Assembly: GCA_033064195.1 (NCBI GenBank)
Contig: JARBJD010000680.1
Span: 1-24,325, forward strand
Length of the DNA stretch: 24,325 nt
DNA from: Blattamonas nauphoetae
Lineage: Eukaryota; Preaxostyla; Oxymonadida
Reading direction: 5' to 3'
Position numbers and translations under genes: made by a program
Shown here: one piece after another, positions 1-9,387 of the stretch
Layout: every line of letters starts with the position of its first letter
Position numbering within the stretch: position 1 is the first letter of the stretch
Notes under the pieces: generated by a model
Databases searched by the model: none
What the model was told of the DNA's origin: nothing
What the model saw: only the letters and a program-made list of their open reading frames with translations

Positions 1-70
1 CAATTTATCTTTTTAGTTTGACCAATTTGGATTTTAAGCCCCACTACCGGATTAAAGAATGTTCAGATTA
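1..70. repeat. Tail of a small DNA-transposon-like repeat (partial)
   Basis: The first bases (about 14-55) resemble the right-hand part of the repeat at 23326-24092. Both carry a TTTGACCAA core, followed by a GATT-rich stretch, then GCCCC and CCGG. Only the end of the copy lies in the window, so neither its boundary nor its target duplication can be defined. The similarity is short and was judged by eye. Confidence 0.35.
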
Positions 71-164
71 ATCACATATCTATTGGAGGTTGGATGAATC
101 ATCATATTGACCTGCTCTTTTCTGTCGTCGGTTTTTGTAACTATTTCCGTCTTTTGCGAACCAG

Positions 165-551
165 GAAGCCCTCTTCACGGATTTTCTGAATCCGCTTCCC
201 ATATTGGATGCTTTATTCCATGAGTATCTTTCTTCAAGGTGGTCCAACTTCCACTTCGTGGTGAACGGCAAGTGACAGTGCTTGCAATCGTATCAGAGGG
301 TTTTAGAGCTGATACAGGAAGAAGTATTCAATCCCATCACTCAATACGTCCTAAGTTTGTTCAAACACCGTTATTCGACGCCCAACGAAGCCCCGTTAAA
401 GACTTTCTTGTCTATTCGAGTCCACCTACTCTTGAAGGTACAAGACTATGAACGTACACAGGAATTGAAGCTCACGACACCAATCTTCAAACCCTTTTCC
501 CATGACAAAATTAGTGAATTAAGGAAAATCGCTTCTCATGAAAAGTGGTGA
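165..551 (+). pseudogene. Interrupted coding-like fragment in the left flank, probably of a host gene
   Basis: One plus-strand frame reads like a real protein across about 129 codons, apart from a single in-frame stop. It has alternating hydrophobic and charged residues, with stretches such as LDALFHEYLSSRWSNFHF and, further on, NEAPLKTFLSIRVHLLLK. It ends with HEKW at a TGA. A possible splice acceptor (CGAACCAG) lies just before 165. I do not recognise the family. There is no ATG at its left end, so it is either an internal or last exon, or a decayed gene copy. It lies outside the inverted duplication and the Maverick, so a host origin is likely but not shown. Confidence 0.42.
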
Positions 552-837
552 AAAATGGTGAAAACGATCCTGTGTAGAATGTCGTCAGAACCGAATGACG
601 TGAATACCTGTCAACTACCGATTTAACATGTTTTGACACCATCAGAGGGTCAAAATTGACGTGTAGGAGAAGAGCGAGACGTCACTTTCCCTCCTGCATT
701 TCGTGTTTTCAGATTTTGATGTGCGGTCGGATCAAACCAAATTTTTCAAAAGCACTTTTTCCTAAAATTTCACCTTTCAAAATCAATTTCGGATTTTAGA
801 ACGTGTTTGACACAATTTGAGACATAAAGGTGTTCAT
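552..837. other. Noncoding left-flank sequence
   Basis: I see no convincing reading frame, RNA gene or repeat here. The stretch is AT-rich with a few CG-containing words, and it ends exactly where the left arm of the large inverted duplication begins. Confidence 0.4.
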
Positions 838-1251
838 AGTGGCGAAATCGAACATCGACTTTTCGACACTTTTTCGACCTAAGTTCGGTACGTAGCTCGA
901 CGAATTCTCAACTGATTTTGATCGAGGTTGTCTTCATCGATGATCTACATTGTCCCGAGATTTTAGACTTATTTTGAATTTTTCGAAGTGGTTCTCAAGT
1001 TGGATTCACTTGATTTGTGGAAAAAGCGAAAATTTCCAAAATTGCCAACTGTTTTGGAATGTTGTCACAATTGGCTTCAAAAGTCTCTTTCAAGAGGTCT
1101 AAATGTTGGACATATTTTTGGAATTTCGGCCAAATATTGAGATCATCATAATGTCATAAATTACTGTTAATACAAGATTCAAAAGAGGTCCTCGGCATCG
1201 ACTTTCAACTTTGGTTTTAACGATTAATTCAATCGGATTCCATAATCGTTT

Positions 1252-1851
1252 TCAATCCTCCTTCTGTTCGTAGAAATCTGGTTCTTTCCGGAATTCCTCC
1301 GGCCCAATCACATTCCACCGCCAGATTTGATGATTCCGCACGAGTAACATTTGTTGAATTTTGGGTATGTGATCTGTGGGACCCGAAAGCAATCGTATTT
1401 CGACAAAATCGTCTTGGCCCTCGTCTGTAAGCTCGGTGATCGTGTATTTGGTTCTCTGGTGAGTGCTTCGCTCATTAAGTTGACGAATTAAGATTTCATC
1501 TCGAAAGATCCCGAAATAGCTCGCTATTATGTTGTTTGGTTCAGATTCGTTCAGCCGGCTCATTGACGCGAAGCGGAAAGGAATGGATGAGAGGAAGGGA
1601 TAAGCCTTTGCAGTAGATGGCATGATTTCGGTCAGATGGTCAACGAAGAAGCTTTCTTCTCTCGAAGTTTCATTTTCAGAGAATATCATGCGATTTGGGC
1701 AGATAAATTCAAAAAGTGGACGCAATGATGTGAAAATCTTCTCCACAAAGAGATCAATTGGTGCAGACTTCTCGTTCGGTCGAAGATAATCCTTTCTGTT
1801 GGTACTGTCCTGCGTTAAGGGTTCTGTGAATTGGTAGAGGATATCCATCAT
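1252..1851 (-). CDS. Unrecognised 199-residue protein, main frame in left palindrome arm
   Basis: The frame starts at a double ATG (MMDIL) and ends in EQKED. It is soluble-looking, with no signal peptide or membrane segment. Aromatic and acidic stretches include PNNIIASYFGIFRDEILI near residues 104-121, and TDEGQDDFVEIRLL lies near residue 150. The C-terminal half, with a W-R-W motif, resembles nothing I can name with confidence. Some nematode F-box-associated proteins have a similar look, but I saw no F-box. The preceding overlapping frame (1754-2176) is also protein-like, so this may be the last exon of a longer gene. The same gene is present in reverse orientation at 2508-4098. Confidence 0.5.
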   Translation of the reverse strand: MMDILYQFTEPLTQDSTNRKDYLRPNEKSAPIDLFVEKIFTSLRPLFEFICPNRMIFSENETSREESFFVDHLTEIMPSTAKAYPFLSSIPFRFASMSRLNESEPNNIIASYFGIFRDEILIRQLNERSTHQRTKYTITELTDEGQDDFVEIRLLSGPTDHIPKIQQMLLVRNHQIWRWNVIGPEEFRKEPDFYEQKED

Positions 1852-2176
1852 AGTTGTTTTGTTTCAGTTGTTTTGGATCCTCCTGAAAGCTGAGAGGGCA
1901 CAAGAAGAAGAAGTTGGATCGGGCAAAGTCTTCGAGGTGTCCAAGAGTACAATCCCACAATGTCCAGCGGAGTAACTTCAAGGCTGGTCTGTGCAGCTCG
2001 GAAGCATTTGGGGCAGTGATGATCAGAATATCCTCCGCAAATCCCTTTGAATCGTTTTCTCGTGTCGGAACGAGACGGTGGAAGGAGTTCGGCATAGATG
2101 GTACGATCTTGAAGAGGTGGAGTTGTTCCAGAAACCATTTGACGTTCCCGATTGCATCCTTATCGAATGTAGCCAC
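1754..2176 (-). CDS. Upstream coding-like segment of the duplicated gene (left arm)
   Basis: A 140-codon open stretch with protein-like composition, for example IGNVKWFLEQLH near its start and LRWTLWDCTLGHLEDFA in the middle. It has no ATG of its own (it opens at a GTG codon), and its last third overlaps the 1252-1851 frame in another phase, so its 3' end is unlikely to be real. It is best read as an upstream exon or part of the same unrecognised gene. A TTTCAG acceptor directly before an ATG, at the edge near 2380 on the minus strand, suggests that the transcript begins close to the palindrome centre. Confidence 0.35.
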   Translation of the reverse strand: MATFDKDAIGNVKWFLEQLHLFKIVPSMPNSFHRLVPTRENDSKGFAEDILIITAPNASELHRPALKLLRWTLWDCTLGHLEDFARSNFFFLCPLSFQEDPKQLKQNNYDGYPLPIHRTLNAGQYQQKGLSSTEREVCTN

Positions 2177-2417
2177 TCTTCACTTGTCCTGTAAGTTTCT
2201 GGATGCAGGAGACTTCGCGAACGAAGCCCCGTTTATCATCCCAATTTATTTGAGGAAAATCGATTGGTGGGGACGATCCTTTTGTTTGGACAAGTGTCGG
2301 TTTGCCGGTCGTGATGGTCTTCATGTGAGAAACTCTTATTCTGTTTAAGAGATCTCACCCTTTCTTCCTCCATCTGAAATGTGTTCACAACAGCAATAAA
2401 TCTCATTGAATCCTGTT

Positions 2418-2507
2418 CAAAGCATCAATGTGATCGAAACATGAGGATAAACATAAAGCTGAATGACCTGATTTATTTCTCTGTCAAAGAGTCAGTGATC
2501 AGCCAGT
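2418..2507. other. Unique spacer at the palindrome centre
   Basis: These 90 bases are the only part of 838-4098 that is not duplicated. They separate two divergent copies of the gene and would form the loop of a hairpin if the locus were transcribed through. If both arms are active, their promoters probably sit in or next to this spacer. Confidence 0.75.
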
Positions 2508-4098
2508 AACAGGATTCAATGAGATTTATTGCTGTTGTGAACACATTTCAGATGGAGGAAGAAAGGGTGAGATCTCTTAAACAGAATAAGAGTTTCTCAC
2601 ATGAAGACCATCACGACCGGCAAACCGACACTTGTCCAAACAAAAGGATCGTCCCCACCAATCGATTTTCCTCAAATAAATTGGGATGATAAACGGGGCT
2701 TCGTTCGCGAAGTCTCTCCTGCATCCAGAAACTTACAGGACAAGTGAAGAGTGGCTACACATCTGATAAGGATGCAATCGGGAACGTCAAATGGTTTCTG
2801 GAACAACTCCACCCTCTTCAAGATCGTACCATCTATGCCGAACTCCTCTCCACCGTCTCATGGTTCCGACACGAGAAAACGATTCAAAGGGATTTGCGGA
2901 GGATATTCTGATCATCACTGCCCCAAATGCTTCCGAGCTGCACAGACCAGCCTTGAAGTTACCCGCTGGACATTGTGGGATTGTACTCTTGGACACCTCG
3001 AAGACTTTGCCCGATCCAACTTCTTCTCCTTGCGCCCTCTCAGCTTTCAGGAGGATCCAAAACAACTGAAACAAAACAACTATGATGGATATCCCCACCA
3101 ATCTCACAGAACCCTTAACGCAGGACAGTACCAACAGAAAGGATTATCTTCGACCGAACGAGAAGTCTGCACCAATTGATCTCTTTGTGGAGAAGATTTT
3201 CACATCATTGCGTCCACTTTTGAATTTATCCGCCCAAATCGCATGATATTCTCTGAAAATGAAACTTCGAGAGAAGAAAGCTTCTTCGTTGACCATCTGA
3301 CCGAAATCATGCCATCTACTGCAAAGGCTTATCCTTCCTCTCATCCATTCCTTCGCTTCGCGTCAATGAGCCGGCTGAACGAATCTGAACCAAACAACAT
3401 AATAGCGAGCTATTTCGGGATCTTTCGAGATGAAATCTTAATTCGTCAACTTAATGAGCGAAGCACTCACCAGAGAACCAAATACACGATCACCGAGCTT
3501 ACAGACGAGGGCCAAGACGATTTTGTCGAAATACGATTGCTTTGGGTTCCACAGATCACATACCCAAAATTCAACAAATGTTACTCGTGCGGAATCATCA
3601 AATCTGGCGGTGGAATGTGATTGGGCCGGAGGAATTCCGAAAGAACCAGATTTCTACGAACAGAAGGAGGATTGAAAACGATTATGGAATCCGATTGAAT
3701 TAATCGTTAAAACCAAAGTTGAAAGTCGATGCCGAGGACCCTTTGAATCTTTGCATTAACAGTAATTTATGACATTATGATGATCTCAATATTTGGCCGA
3801 AATTCCAAAAATATGTCCAACATTTAGACCTCTTGAAAAGAGACTTTTTTGAAGCCAATTGTGACAACATTCCAAAAACAGTTGGCAATTTTTTGGAAAT
3901 TTTCGCTTTTTTTCCACAAATCAAGTGAATCCAACTTGAGAACCACTTCGAAAAATTCAAAATAAGTCTAAAATCTCGGGGACAATGTAGATCATCGATG
4001 AAGACAACCTCGATCAAAATCAGTTGAGAATTCGTCGAGCTACGTACCGAACTTAGGTCGAAAAAGTGTCGAAAAAGTCGATGTTCGGATTTCGCCAC
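2508..4098 (+). repeat. Right arm of the inverted duplication, with second gene copy
   Basis: This is the reverse complement of the left arm, so its gene copy reads on the plus strand. An ATG directly follows a TTTCAG acceptor at 2552. Protein-like frames homologous to the left-arm gene occur at about 2751-3069 and 3243-3675. By eye this copy has more small length differences and looks less intact than the left one. The outer end ATTTCGCCAC stops at 4098, one base before the Maverick terminus. Confidence 0.8.
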
Positions 4099-4320
4099 AG
4101 TAGTATAGATGGCGAAAATCGATACCTATCTAGATCGCCAATAACACGGAATAAATGAATTTCAACCTCAAAAACCTACATTTCCTGACCCTTCGATTTT
4201 GATGAATTTTGGACCTGATTCTTACTTTATTTTGATAAAATGAGCTCCAAAAATGGATTGCAGACGATTCAGGGTCAAATCAATCGGCACGATCATGTCG
4301 ATGTTGTACATCAATCCAAT

Positions 4321-4410
4321 TGACTGGCCCAGGTGGCCCAGGTGGATCGCGAAATCAAATTGGTTTTTTATTTTTGGTAGGTCCACAAGTCCACAGGTCC
4401 ACAAGTCCAC
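4321..4410 (+). repeat. GTCCAC module, copy 1 (left terminal repeat)
   Basis: The module has two CCCAGGTGG 9-mers, then ATCGCGAAATCAAATTGG, then a T-rich core TTTTTTATTTTTGGTAG, and finally tandem 9-mers of the GTCCACAAG/GTCCACAGG type. Five further copies occur in the element: two in this orientation and three reversed. Confidence 0.85.
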
Positions 4411-4610
4411 GGCGCAGGGGCACGCCCAGAATGCACTTGAATGACGTGCACTACCTCCCCATGCATCGGGACCATCCGTGGATTGTTTTGGTCAAATATG
4501 ATTTTTTCACTTTTTTCATCACTATATAAGGTAACAAACAAATCGAATTTTTCAAATTAACCTTAATTATTGCGATCATCCAAAAGTGTACTGACAAGGT
4601 TAATATCGGT

Positions 4611-4930
4611 CTGACGAGTTTAAATACGACGTGTTTCGTGTGATCTGAGAAGTATTTCTGGAGTTATGGGTGATCTCAAAATTAACGCTGATTTATTTTT
4701 TATCGATTTTTTTTAATTTGTATATGAAGAGGAGATCCAGACCAAGTTTGAAAAATCCAATTTTGAGCTTTGACCACACAAACCTCTTCCAAGGTCAATC
4801 CCGATCTGCTGAGTTCATTTCTGATGTTTTCAGAGTGATCTGAGCAGTAGTTCATGAGATATGGGTGATCCAAAAATAAACGTTAAACTTTTTTAACTTT
4901 CTGATTTTTTTAATTTGTATATGAAGAGGA
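4611..4930. repeat. Imperfect direct repeat inside the left terminal repeat
   Basis: Two units about 190 bases apart share GTGATCTGAG, ATGGGTGATC, an A/T-rich stretch and TTTAATTTGTATATGAAGAGGAG, in that order (about 4611-4735 and 4804-4930). The same pair is present in mirrored form in the right terminal repeat (about 21500-21800). It may be ordinary subterminal repetition or a set of protein-binding sites. Confidence 0.7.
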
Positions 4931-5287
4931 GTTGTTGGCCAAGTTCAAGTATTGAGCCCTCGACGTAATGTTCCAAGATACTCAGGCAAAATGGTGCCCT
5001 GGTGACTGATGCGCAGAACGATTTGGAGGTTGGATTGAGACGGATGATCGAAAGATTGTCCCCGGGTTCATGTTGGCAGCTCTTAGATGTGCCCGTAAAT
5101 CATGCCCACCCAAGACTTAACCCTTAAGGACTTCGCCAGCAGCAGTCATTTAGAAGGATCGCGATAGAACGATCCCCAAAGGAGTATCGGGGTGTCTATA
5201 GGAAGCTCGTACGAACGTGGGAAGGCTCTTCTCTTCGGTTATTTTTACCATCTTCAATGTACAATTACAAAAATATGCTAACACCAT

Positions 5288-5698
5288 TCAATACTCCAAC
5301 ATCAGATCAACCAGGAATTCATAATACTCTTTGGTTATTTTTCCATTGATTGTCTCTGATGTTTCCATCTCGATTGATTCACCAGAACTGTCTTTGAACC
5401 AGATCTTCACCGTTGATTGTCGAGTTCTTAATTCCCACTTCTTTCTCTTAGCAATCTGTTCGTTACAGAAAGCCACATACGAATCATTGTGAGCATCAGT
5501 CTGAATCCAATCAGCATGGATCGTGAAATTTTGAGGAATATCTTTTGAAATAACCGTTGAAGTCTCACCGATCTCCTCATTCACATGGATGAGCTTACAG
5601 TCAAGGAAATAGATGTATTTTTGTTTTCGGGAATTGACAAAATCAGGAGGGAGTTGAGCAGAGTGAGAATTCTGAATTGAGAAATAACGTTTAACCAT
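5288..5698 (-). CDS. 136-residue Maverick protein of unknown function
   Basis: The complete frame runs from ATG to a stop at LMLEY. The protein is soluble, of mixed charge and rich in beta-type alternation, with no signal peptide or membrane segment. The T-rich upstream signal TTTTTTTATTTTTGTAG lies ten bases before the ATG. It is the last gene of the capsid block, immediately downstream of a capsid-like gene, so a virion or assembly role is plausible. Polinton penton proteins are single jelly rolls but usually longer, so I do not assign that role. The left terminal repeat ends about 40 bases beyond its stop. Confidence 0.7.
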   Translation of the reverse strand: MVKRYFSIQNSHSAQLPPDFVNSRKQKYIYFLDCKLIHVNEEIGETSTVISKDIPQNFTIHADWIQTDAHNDSYVAFCNEQIAKRKKWELRTRQSTVKIWFKDSSGESIEMETSETINGKITKEYYEFLVDLMLEY

Positions 5699-5707
5699 TG
5701 CTGTTTT

Positions 5708-5724
5708 CTACAAAAATAAAAAAA
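5708..5724 (-). promoter_or_regulatory. T-rich start-proximal signal, 136-residue gene
   Basis: Read on the minus strand it is TTTTTTTATTTTTGTAG, followed by a short A-rich leader and the ATG at 5698. The same core precedes at least seven other genes of the element. It may be a promoter, or in some genes a trans-splice acceptor. Confidence 0.6.
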
Positions 5725-5741
5725 TCAAAAGTGTTTAATCA

Positions 5742-7448
5742 TTAATATCCTCTCTTCACTTCTTCATACGCTTCTTGGAGTCGTCGATCAATGACATATC
5801 TCACCCGTGGTTGTCCATTTTCGATCCAGAACAACCAATATGTTGCCTGATGTAATGCCAAAATCGGTGGTGGAGGACCTTCTGGAGTTGATGTGAAATA
5901 TGGATCCAGTTCTCCCTGATTGATTGGTGTTCCTCTGTAGACAATATTCACTGATTCTGCTGTCGAAATACCTTCTTCACCACCTGCAATTTCACTTCGA
6001 TCTGTTGGAACCATAAATGTGAAACTAGTTGCATCGGTAGCAGCTCTTTGTCTCACGCTAATTTTCTCAACTCCATGGACCTTATACTTGGAATGTCGAG
6101 AAGCACATATTGAATTCTCAAATTCTTCAGTTGCAGAACATCCAATGAAATCACCATTAACCATCATCATTTGATAGAACTCTGGTGAGATTGTTGACAT
6201 TGGGAAATTGGGAAAGTTACTTCCAAGCATTTCGAATTGACCAACGTATTGAGGATTTCTGAAGACTGGACACTCGTTAGGTCGTTCTGGGAATAAGCAC
6301 ATCAGATTCATGAGATTGTTGAGTTTGATGCTGATATTTGATCTTACTCCCATGGCATTCGCTTTTGATTGGAATGATTGTGTGTTAATTCTTTCTGCTT
6401 TCAGAACATAAAGAGTCTTTGAATAAGTGTTGAATAAAGATTGTTTTGTGGCGTCAGTAATTTGATATCCGTAGCAGACAGTTGTAGCTTTGTCCACTGA
6501 TGAAGTAAGAACAGTAGAAGTGGATTGTTTTATGTATATCCTTGCAACAGAAGTTAAATCCTGATTATCAAATTTATCGTATTGTTGAACTGGATTTCCG
6601 ATTTGTGTGAATTCCTGTGTTAAAACTGAGAATTCTCCGTCTTGCATTAAATTCATTCGAGATGGTTGTATTCCATTAACTGCCGCATTAAGAAATACAT
6701 CAGATGAATCTTGAAGTGTTTTTCGAATAACAGTTGATGATCGAATAGGACAATACACAAGCGAATCAGTTGTCAAGTGAAATCTCAAGCGTAAATTACC
6801 AAAGATGGAATTGGGATACTGATCAAACGTACTCAGTGGTAGTAAATTAACAAATGGAATCACCAGTGGAATTGTAAATGTGATTGTTTGTGGGAAAGGT
6901 GTATCACCTCTTAATAATGGAGTAAAATAGTATCCACACACACTTGGATCCATTCTCTGAACATTTTCCCACAGACTGTAGCAATGCTTCATGTTGTTTT
7001 TCTCTTCATATGACTTGAAAGTGTGATACAGAAATGATTCGTGGATGTGATTGTTCTGAAGTGAATTATCGATGATGTTTCCTTGACTGTCGACGAGTCT
7101 CATGTCTCGAATTGCATCTGATGATGATTTAAATCCGAAGAACATTCCATACATTCCAACAGTTTCAATTGGCAAATTTTCCCCCGGCTTTGTAACTGAA
7201 ACAGTAACCGTCAGATCTATTCGTAAATGACTCTTCGAAAATTCAGTCACATCATGACCGTCATAGCACAATGGAACTTCAATTTCATCTGTGATTCTGC
7301 ATGGCATTGGCGGATTTGTAGGATGCACTTCTTGAATAGAATAAACGTGTGGTTCTGAATCCCACTGTTTCGGCATATACGATTGGACTTCAATTTGCTC
7401 AATTAACGTCGATGTTGGTTTGGATTGATTTGCTCTGATACTTCTCAT
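5742..7448 (-). CDS. Major-capsid-like protein, paralogue 1 (568 residues)
   Basis: The length and composition (rich in S, T, F, P and N, few charged runs) fit a double jelly-roll major capsid protein of the Polinton/adintovirus group. It is clearly homologous to the protein encoded at 7793-9358. The match covers residues about 100-235, including GYYFTPLLRGDTPFPQ (171-186) and an FGNLRLRFHL strand (216-225), followed by the shared D-x-x-V-x-CP. The C-terminal tail contains PPPPILALHQATYWLFWIE. The frame runs intact from ATG to stop. The T-rich signal lies just before the ATG. The capsid assignment rests on size, context and pattern, not on a database match. Confidence 0.75.
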   Translation of the reverse strand: MRSIRANQSKPTSTLIEQIEVQSYMPKQWDSEPHVYSIQEVHPTNPPMPCRITDEIEVPLCYDGHDVTEFSKSHLRIDLTVTVSVTKPGENLPIETVGMYGMFFGFKSSSDAIRDMRLVDSQGNIIDNSLQNNHIHESFLYHTFKSYEEKNNMKHCYSLWENVQRMDPSVCGYYFTPLLRGDTPFPQTITFTIPLVIPFVNLLPLSTFDQYPNSIFGNLRLRFHLTTDSLVYCPIRSSTVIRKTLQDSSDVFLNAAVNGIQPSRMNLMQDGEFSVLTQEFTQIGNPVQQYDKFDNQDLTSVARIYIKQSTSTVLTSSVDKATTVCYGYQITDATKQSLFNTYSKTLYVLKAERINTQSFQSKANAMGVRSNISIKLNNLMNLMCLFPERPNECPVFRNPQYVGQFEMLGSNFPNFPMSTISPEFYQMMMVNGDFIGCSATEEFENSICASRHSKYKVHGVEKISVRQRAATDATSFTFMVPTDRSEIAGGEEGISTAESVNIVYRGTPINQGELDPYFTSTPEGPPPPILALHQATYWLFWIENGQPRVRYVIDRRLQEAYEEVKRGY

Positions 7449-7450
7449 TT

Positions 7451-7466
7451 ATAGAAAAATAAAAAA
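7451..7466 (-). promoter_or_regulatory. T-rich start-proximal signal, capsid-like paralogue 1
   Basis: The minus strand reads TTTTTTATTTTTCTAT, ending two bases before the ATG at 7448. It has the T-rich core but no AG acceptor, which argues against splicing as the sole reason for its conservation. Confidence 0.6.
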
Positions 7467-7495
7467 TACAATATCATTATTTTCTTTTTACTGTT

Positions 7496-9358
7496 TTATG
7501 ATTTCGGTATTCCGAGTTCCTTATGTAACGCTTTCAGTGTGTGATTTGGATAATACTCAACTTTAGGTTCGTCATTAACGAATCGTAAGACCCACCATGT
7601 TGTTGCAGTGGTTGCTAGAATTGGTGCTGGAGGATGCGTAAATGTTGTCAAATCACCACCCTTTTGACTTGGATCGAGAACATTGTAGTACGTATCAATT
7701 AAACCTTGGTAAATTGGACTTGACCTCAAAGTGACTGGAACATTCTGCCCTCTGGAACTGATTGAATCATTACAGTTTGTTGGACATCCGCTTCATTGAG
7801 TTGAGAAGCACAGAAGGAAGTCAGTATTGTCATGAATCGGGCGAACTCTTGCCATCGTTTCATTTGGATATGTTCTACCACCTTCAAGATGTTCTTCAAC
7901 GAGAGAATCCGTCAATGATCGCTCCAAATCATCAGGAACTGTGAGGTAAGAATCGAGATTTAGAGTCGATAATGCGAACTGATTGAAGCGAGCTCCAATC
8001 GTCGATGTCCAGTTCTCTGGATAATATTTGTTGAGTAGATGCACACGAAGATCTTTCTGCATTGGATTGTGGAAACAAGTGACTTCATTATCGTAGTGAC
8101 GGAAGAGGAGCATAATATCCTTGGCATTAACGAGAACCATCTGTTGAGTACAATCAATACCTGTTGCCGTTGGTGTCTTCTGAAATGGATAGAACGATAT
8201 CTTTTCTGCTGGAATTGTTCCAGGACGATCCTGATACATCTTTTTCAGACTCTCTTTCGCGATTTCTTTCATTTTGTATCCAGCACTCATGCAATGCACA
8301 TCATCAATCTGATAATCAATAATGTTCAATGATATGTATTGATCCACGAATTCTGGTTCTTTTGTAACTGTTCCTGCTGAATTATAGTAAATGTCTTGAG
8401 TCACTGCTGATATCCGAAATGATTGACCAATCTGAACGAAATTCTTTGTGCAGTTCGCAAGAAGAGAGTGGAAAAACCATGGACGATGTTGTTGACAATC
8501 TGCAATGGCATGGTGAATTGGTGGTTTTGTTGAGCCAATGTAGGTCGAAAGTGTATTCTTCAAAGTGAGTTCAGGATTAACAGGACAACAAACAAACGCA
8601 TCTTCATTAATGTACACACTTACTTTCAAATCACCGAAGAGACATTTTGGATAGTCAGTCATCCCTGAGAAAATGAGAAGATCTTCAAGGTTTATTGACA
8701 CACGAATCGGTACCTTAATTGTATCCGTGAAATGACCAGCTTGTGACACCGATGTGAAGTCTGACAATGGAATGTAGACACCAGCAACAGATTCGTCATG
8801 ATTCCAAGCATTCTGCCACGGAGTATGTGCATGCTTACGATTCTCCAATTGACTCTTTGGTTTGATCATATTGTAGATGTGAGACTCCATTGAAACGTCA
8901 TTGTTTGCTGTACTTATGATTCTTTGATTGTTGTGAAGAACAGTGAATCTACTAAAGATTGATGCCGAATGCTTCAGTCCAACGAACATAAATATTCTCT
9001 CATTTGAGTAAGACCCAACTTTATCTGGGGTAATGTCCCAATTGTTGACTTTCAGAGTTGTTGTGATTGTGAAAGTAATGAAGGAATCATCGATTTGACA
9101 AATATCTTGATTACCCGTCAGTGGAATTATTATTTCCTGTCCTTTGTAAAATCGTGAATTCTCAGATGGTTTCAATTCCTGTATCGAAGTACTGTGTGCT
9201 CCATCATTTAGGAGGAAATTTACGTGATGTTCAGACATTAATTGTTGTTGTATTTGACCAATGTCATCTCTGGTATACTTGATGCTTCCAGTTGTATTTC
9301 CAGTCAATGTTGAGGCTCCATGTCTTTTGTTTGTCAGATGTGTAATGTGTGAGTTCAT
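7496..9358 (-). pseudogene. Major-capsid-like protein, paralogue 2 (interrupted about once)
   Basis: The main open stretch (7793-9358) gives 521 residues from an ATG. It aligns with paralogue 1 over residues about 120-260: GVYIPLSDFTSVSQAGHF (193-210), VPIRVSINLEDLLIF, then LFGDLKVSVYINEDAFVCCP. It also aligns in a PW-N/W-D-E-SV-G segment just before. A short tail-like segment at 7496-7729 resembles the C-terminus of paralogue 1, with a PAPILATTATTWWVLRF element. The locus therefore looks like a full-length capsid-type gene with about one break. The two proteins are strongly diverged, so the duplication is old. Which of the two would form the shell cannot be told from sequence. Confidence 0.72.
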
Positions 9359-9362
9359 TTTT

Positions 9363-9378
9363 TAAAAAAATAAAAAAA
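9363..9378 (-). promoter_or_regulatory. T-rich start-proximal signal, capsid-like paralogue 2
   Basis: The minus strand reads TTTTTTTATTTTTTTA, a few bases before the ATG at 9358. There is no AG acceptor. Confidence 0.55.
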
Positions 9379-9387
9379 CAATATTGA

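Larger units (their letters stand above)
838..2417 (-). repeat. Left arm of the inverted duplication
   Basis: This copy is read on the minus strand and contains the longest intact frame of the duplicated gene (1252-1851). The outermost 410 bases (838-1251) lie downstream of that frame and show no convincing coding. They contain several CGA-rich words close to the arm's outer end. Confidence 0.88.
838..4098. repeat. Large inverted duplication (palindrome), arms of about 1.58 and 1.59 kb
   Basis: Sequence 838-2417 reappears as its reverse complement at 2508-4098, around a unique 90-base spacer (2418-2507). The outer edge GTGGCGAAAT at 838 matches ATTTCGCCAC at 4089-4098, and the inner edge CTCATTGAATCCTGTT near 2402-2417 matches AACAGGATTCAATGAG near 2508-2523. 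The arms differ by scattered substitutions and small indels but look well above 95 percent identical by eye. Each arm holds the same gene, reading outward from the centre. No target duplication is visible at its ends. It could be a fold-back transposon that captured a gene, or a head-to-head duplication made during replication or repair. The right edge abuts the Maverick end directly. Confidence 0.9.
4099..5246 (+). repeat. Left terminal inverted repeat of the Maverick
   Basis: It matches 21176-22914 in reverse complement, from AGTAGTATAGA at the outer end to TTCGGTTATTTTT at the inner end. It holds one copy of the GTCCAC module (4321-4410), an imperfect direct repeat of about 190 bp (4611-4930), and a coding-like inner 290 bases (about 4955-5246). 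Apart from that last part it looks noncoding. Long terminal repeats of this kind are thought to serve as protein-primed replication origins and as integrase substrates. Confidence 0.92.

Noticed and set aside
838-4098. Palindrome read as an extension of the Maverick's terminal repeat.
   Set aside because: Nothing like it follows the Maverick's right end at 22914, and the terminal-repeat match stops at AGTAGTATAG on both sides.
3775-4098. 107-codon minus-strand frame in the outer right arm.
   Set aside because: It lies antisense in the noncoding outer arm, its mirrored copy in the left arm is not kept open, and its composition is skewed by T-rich runs.
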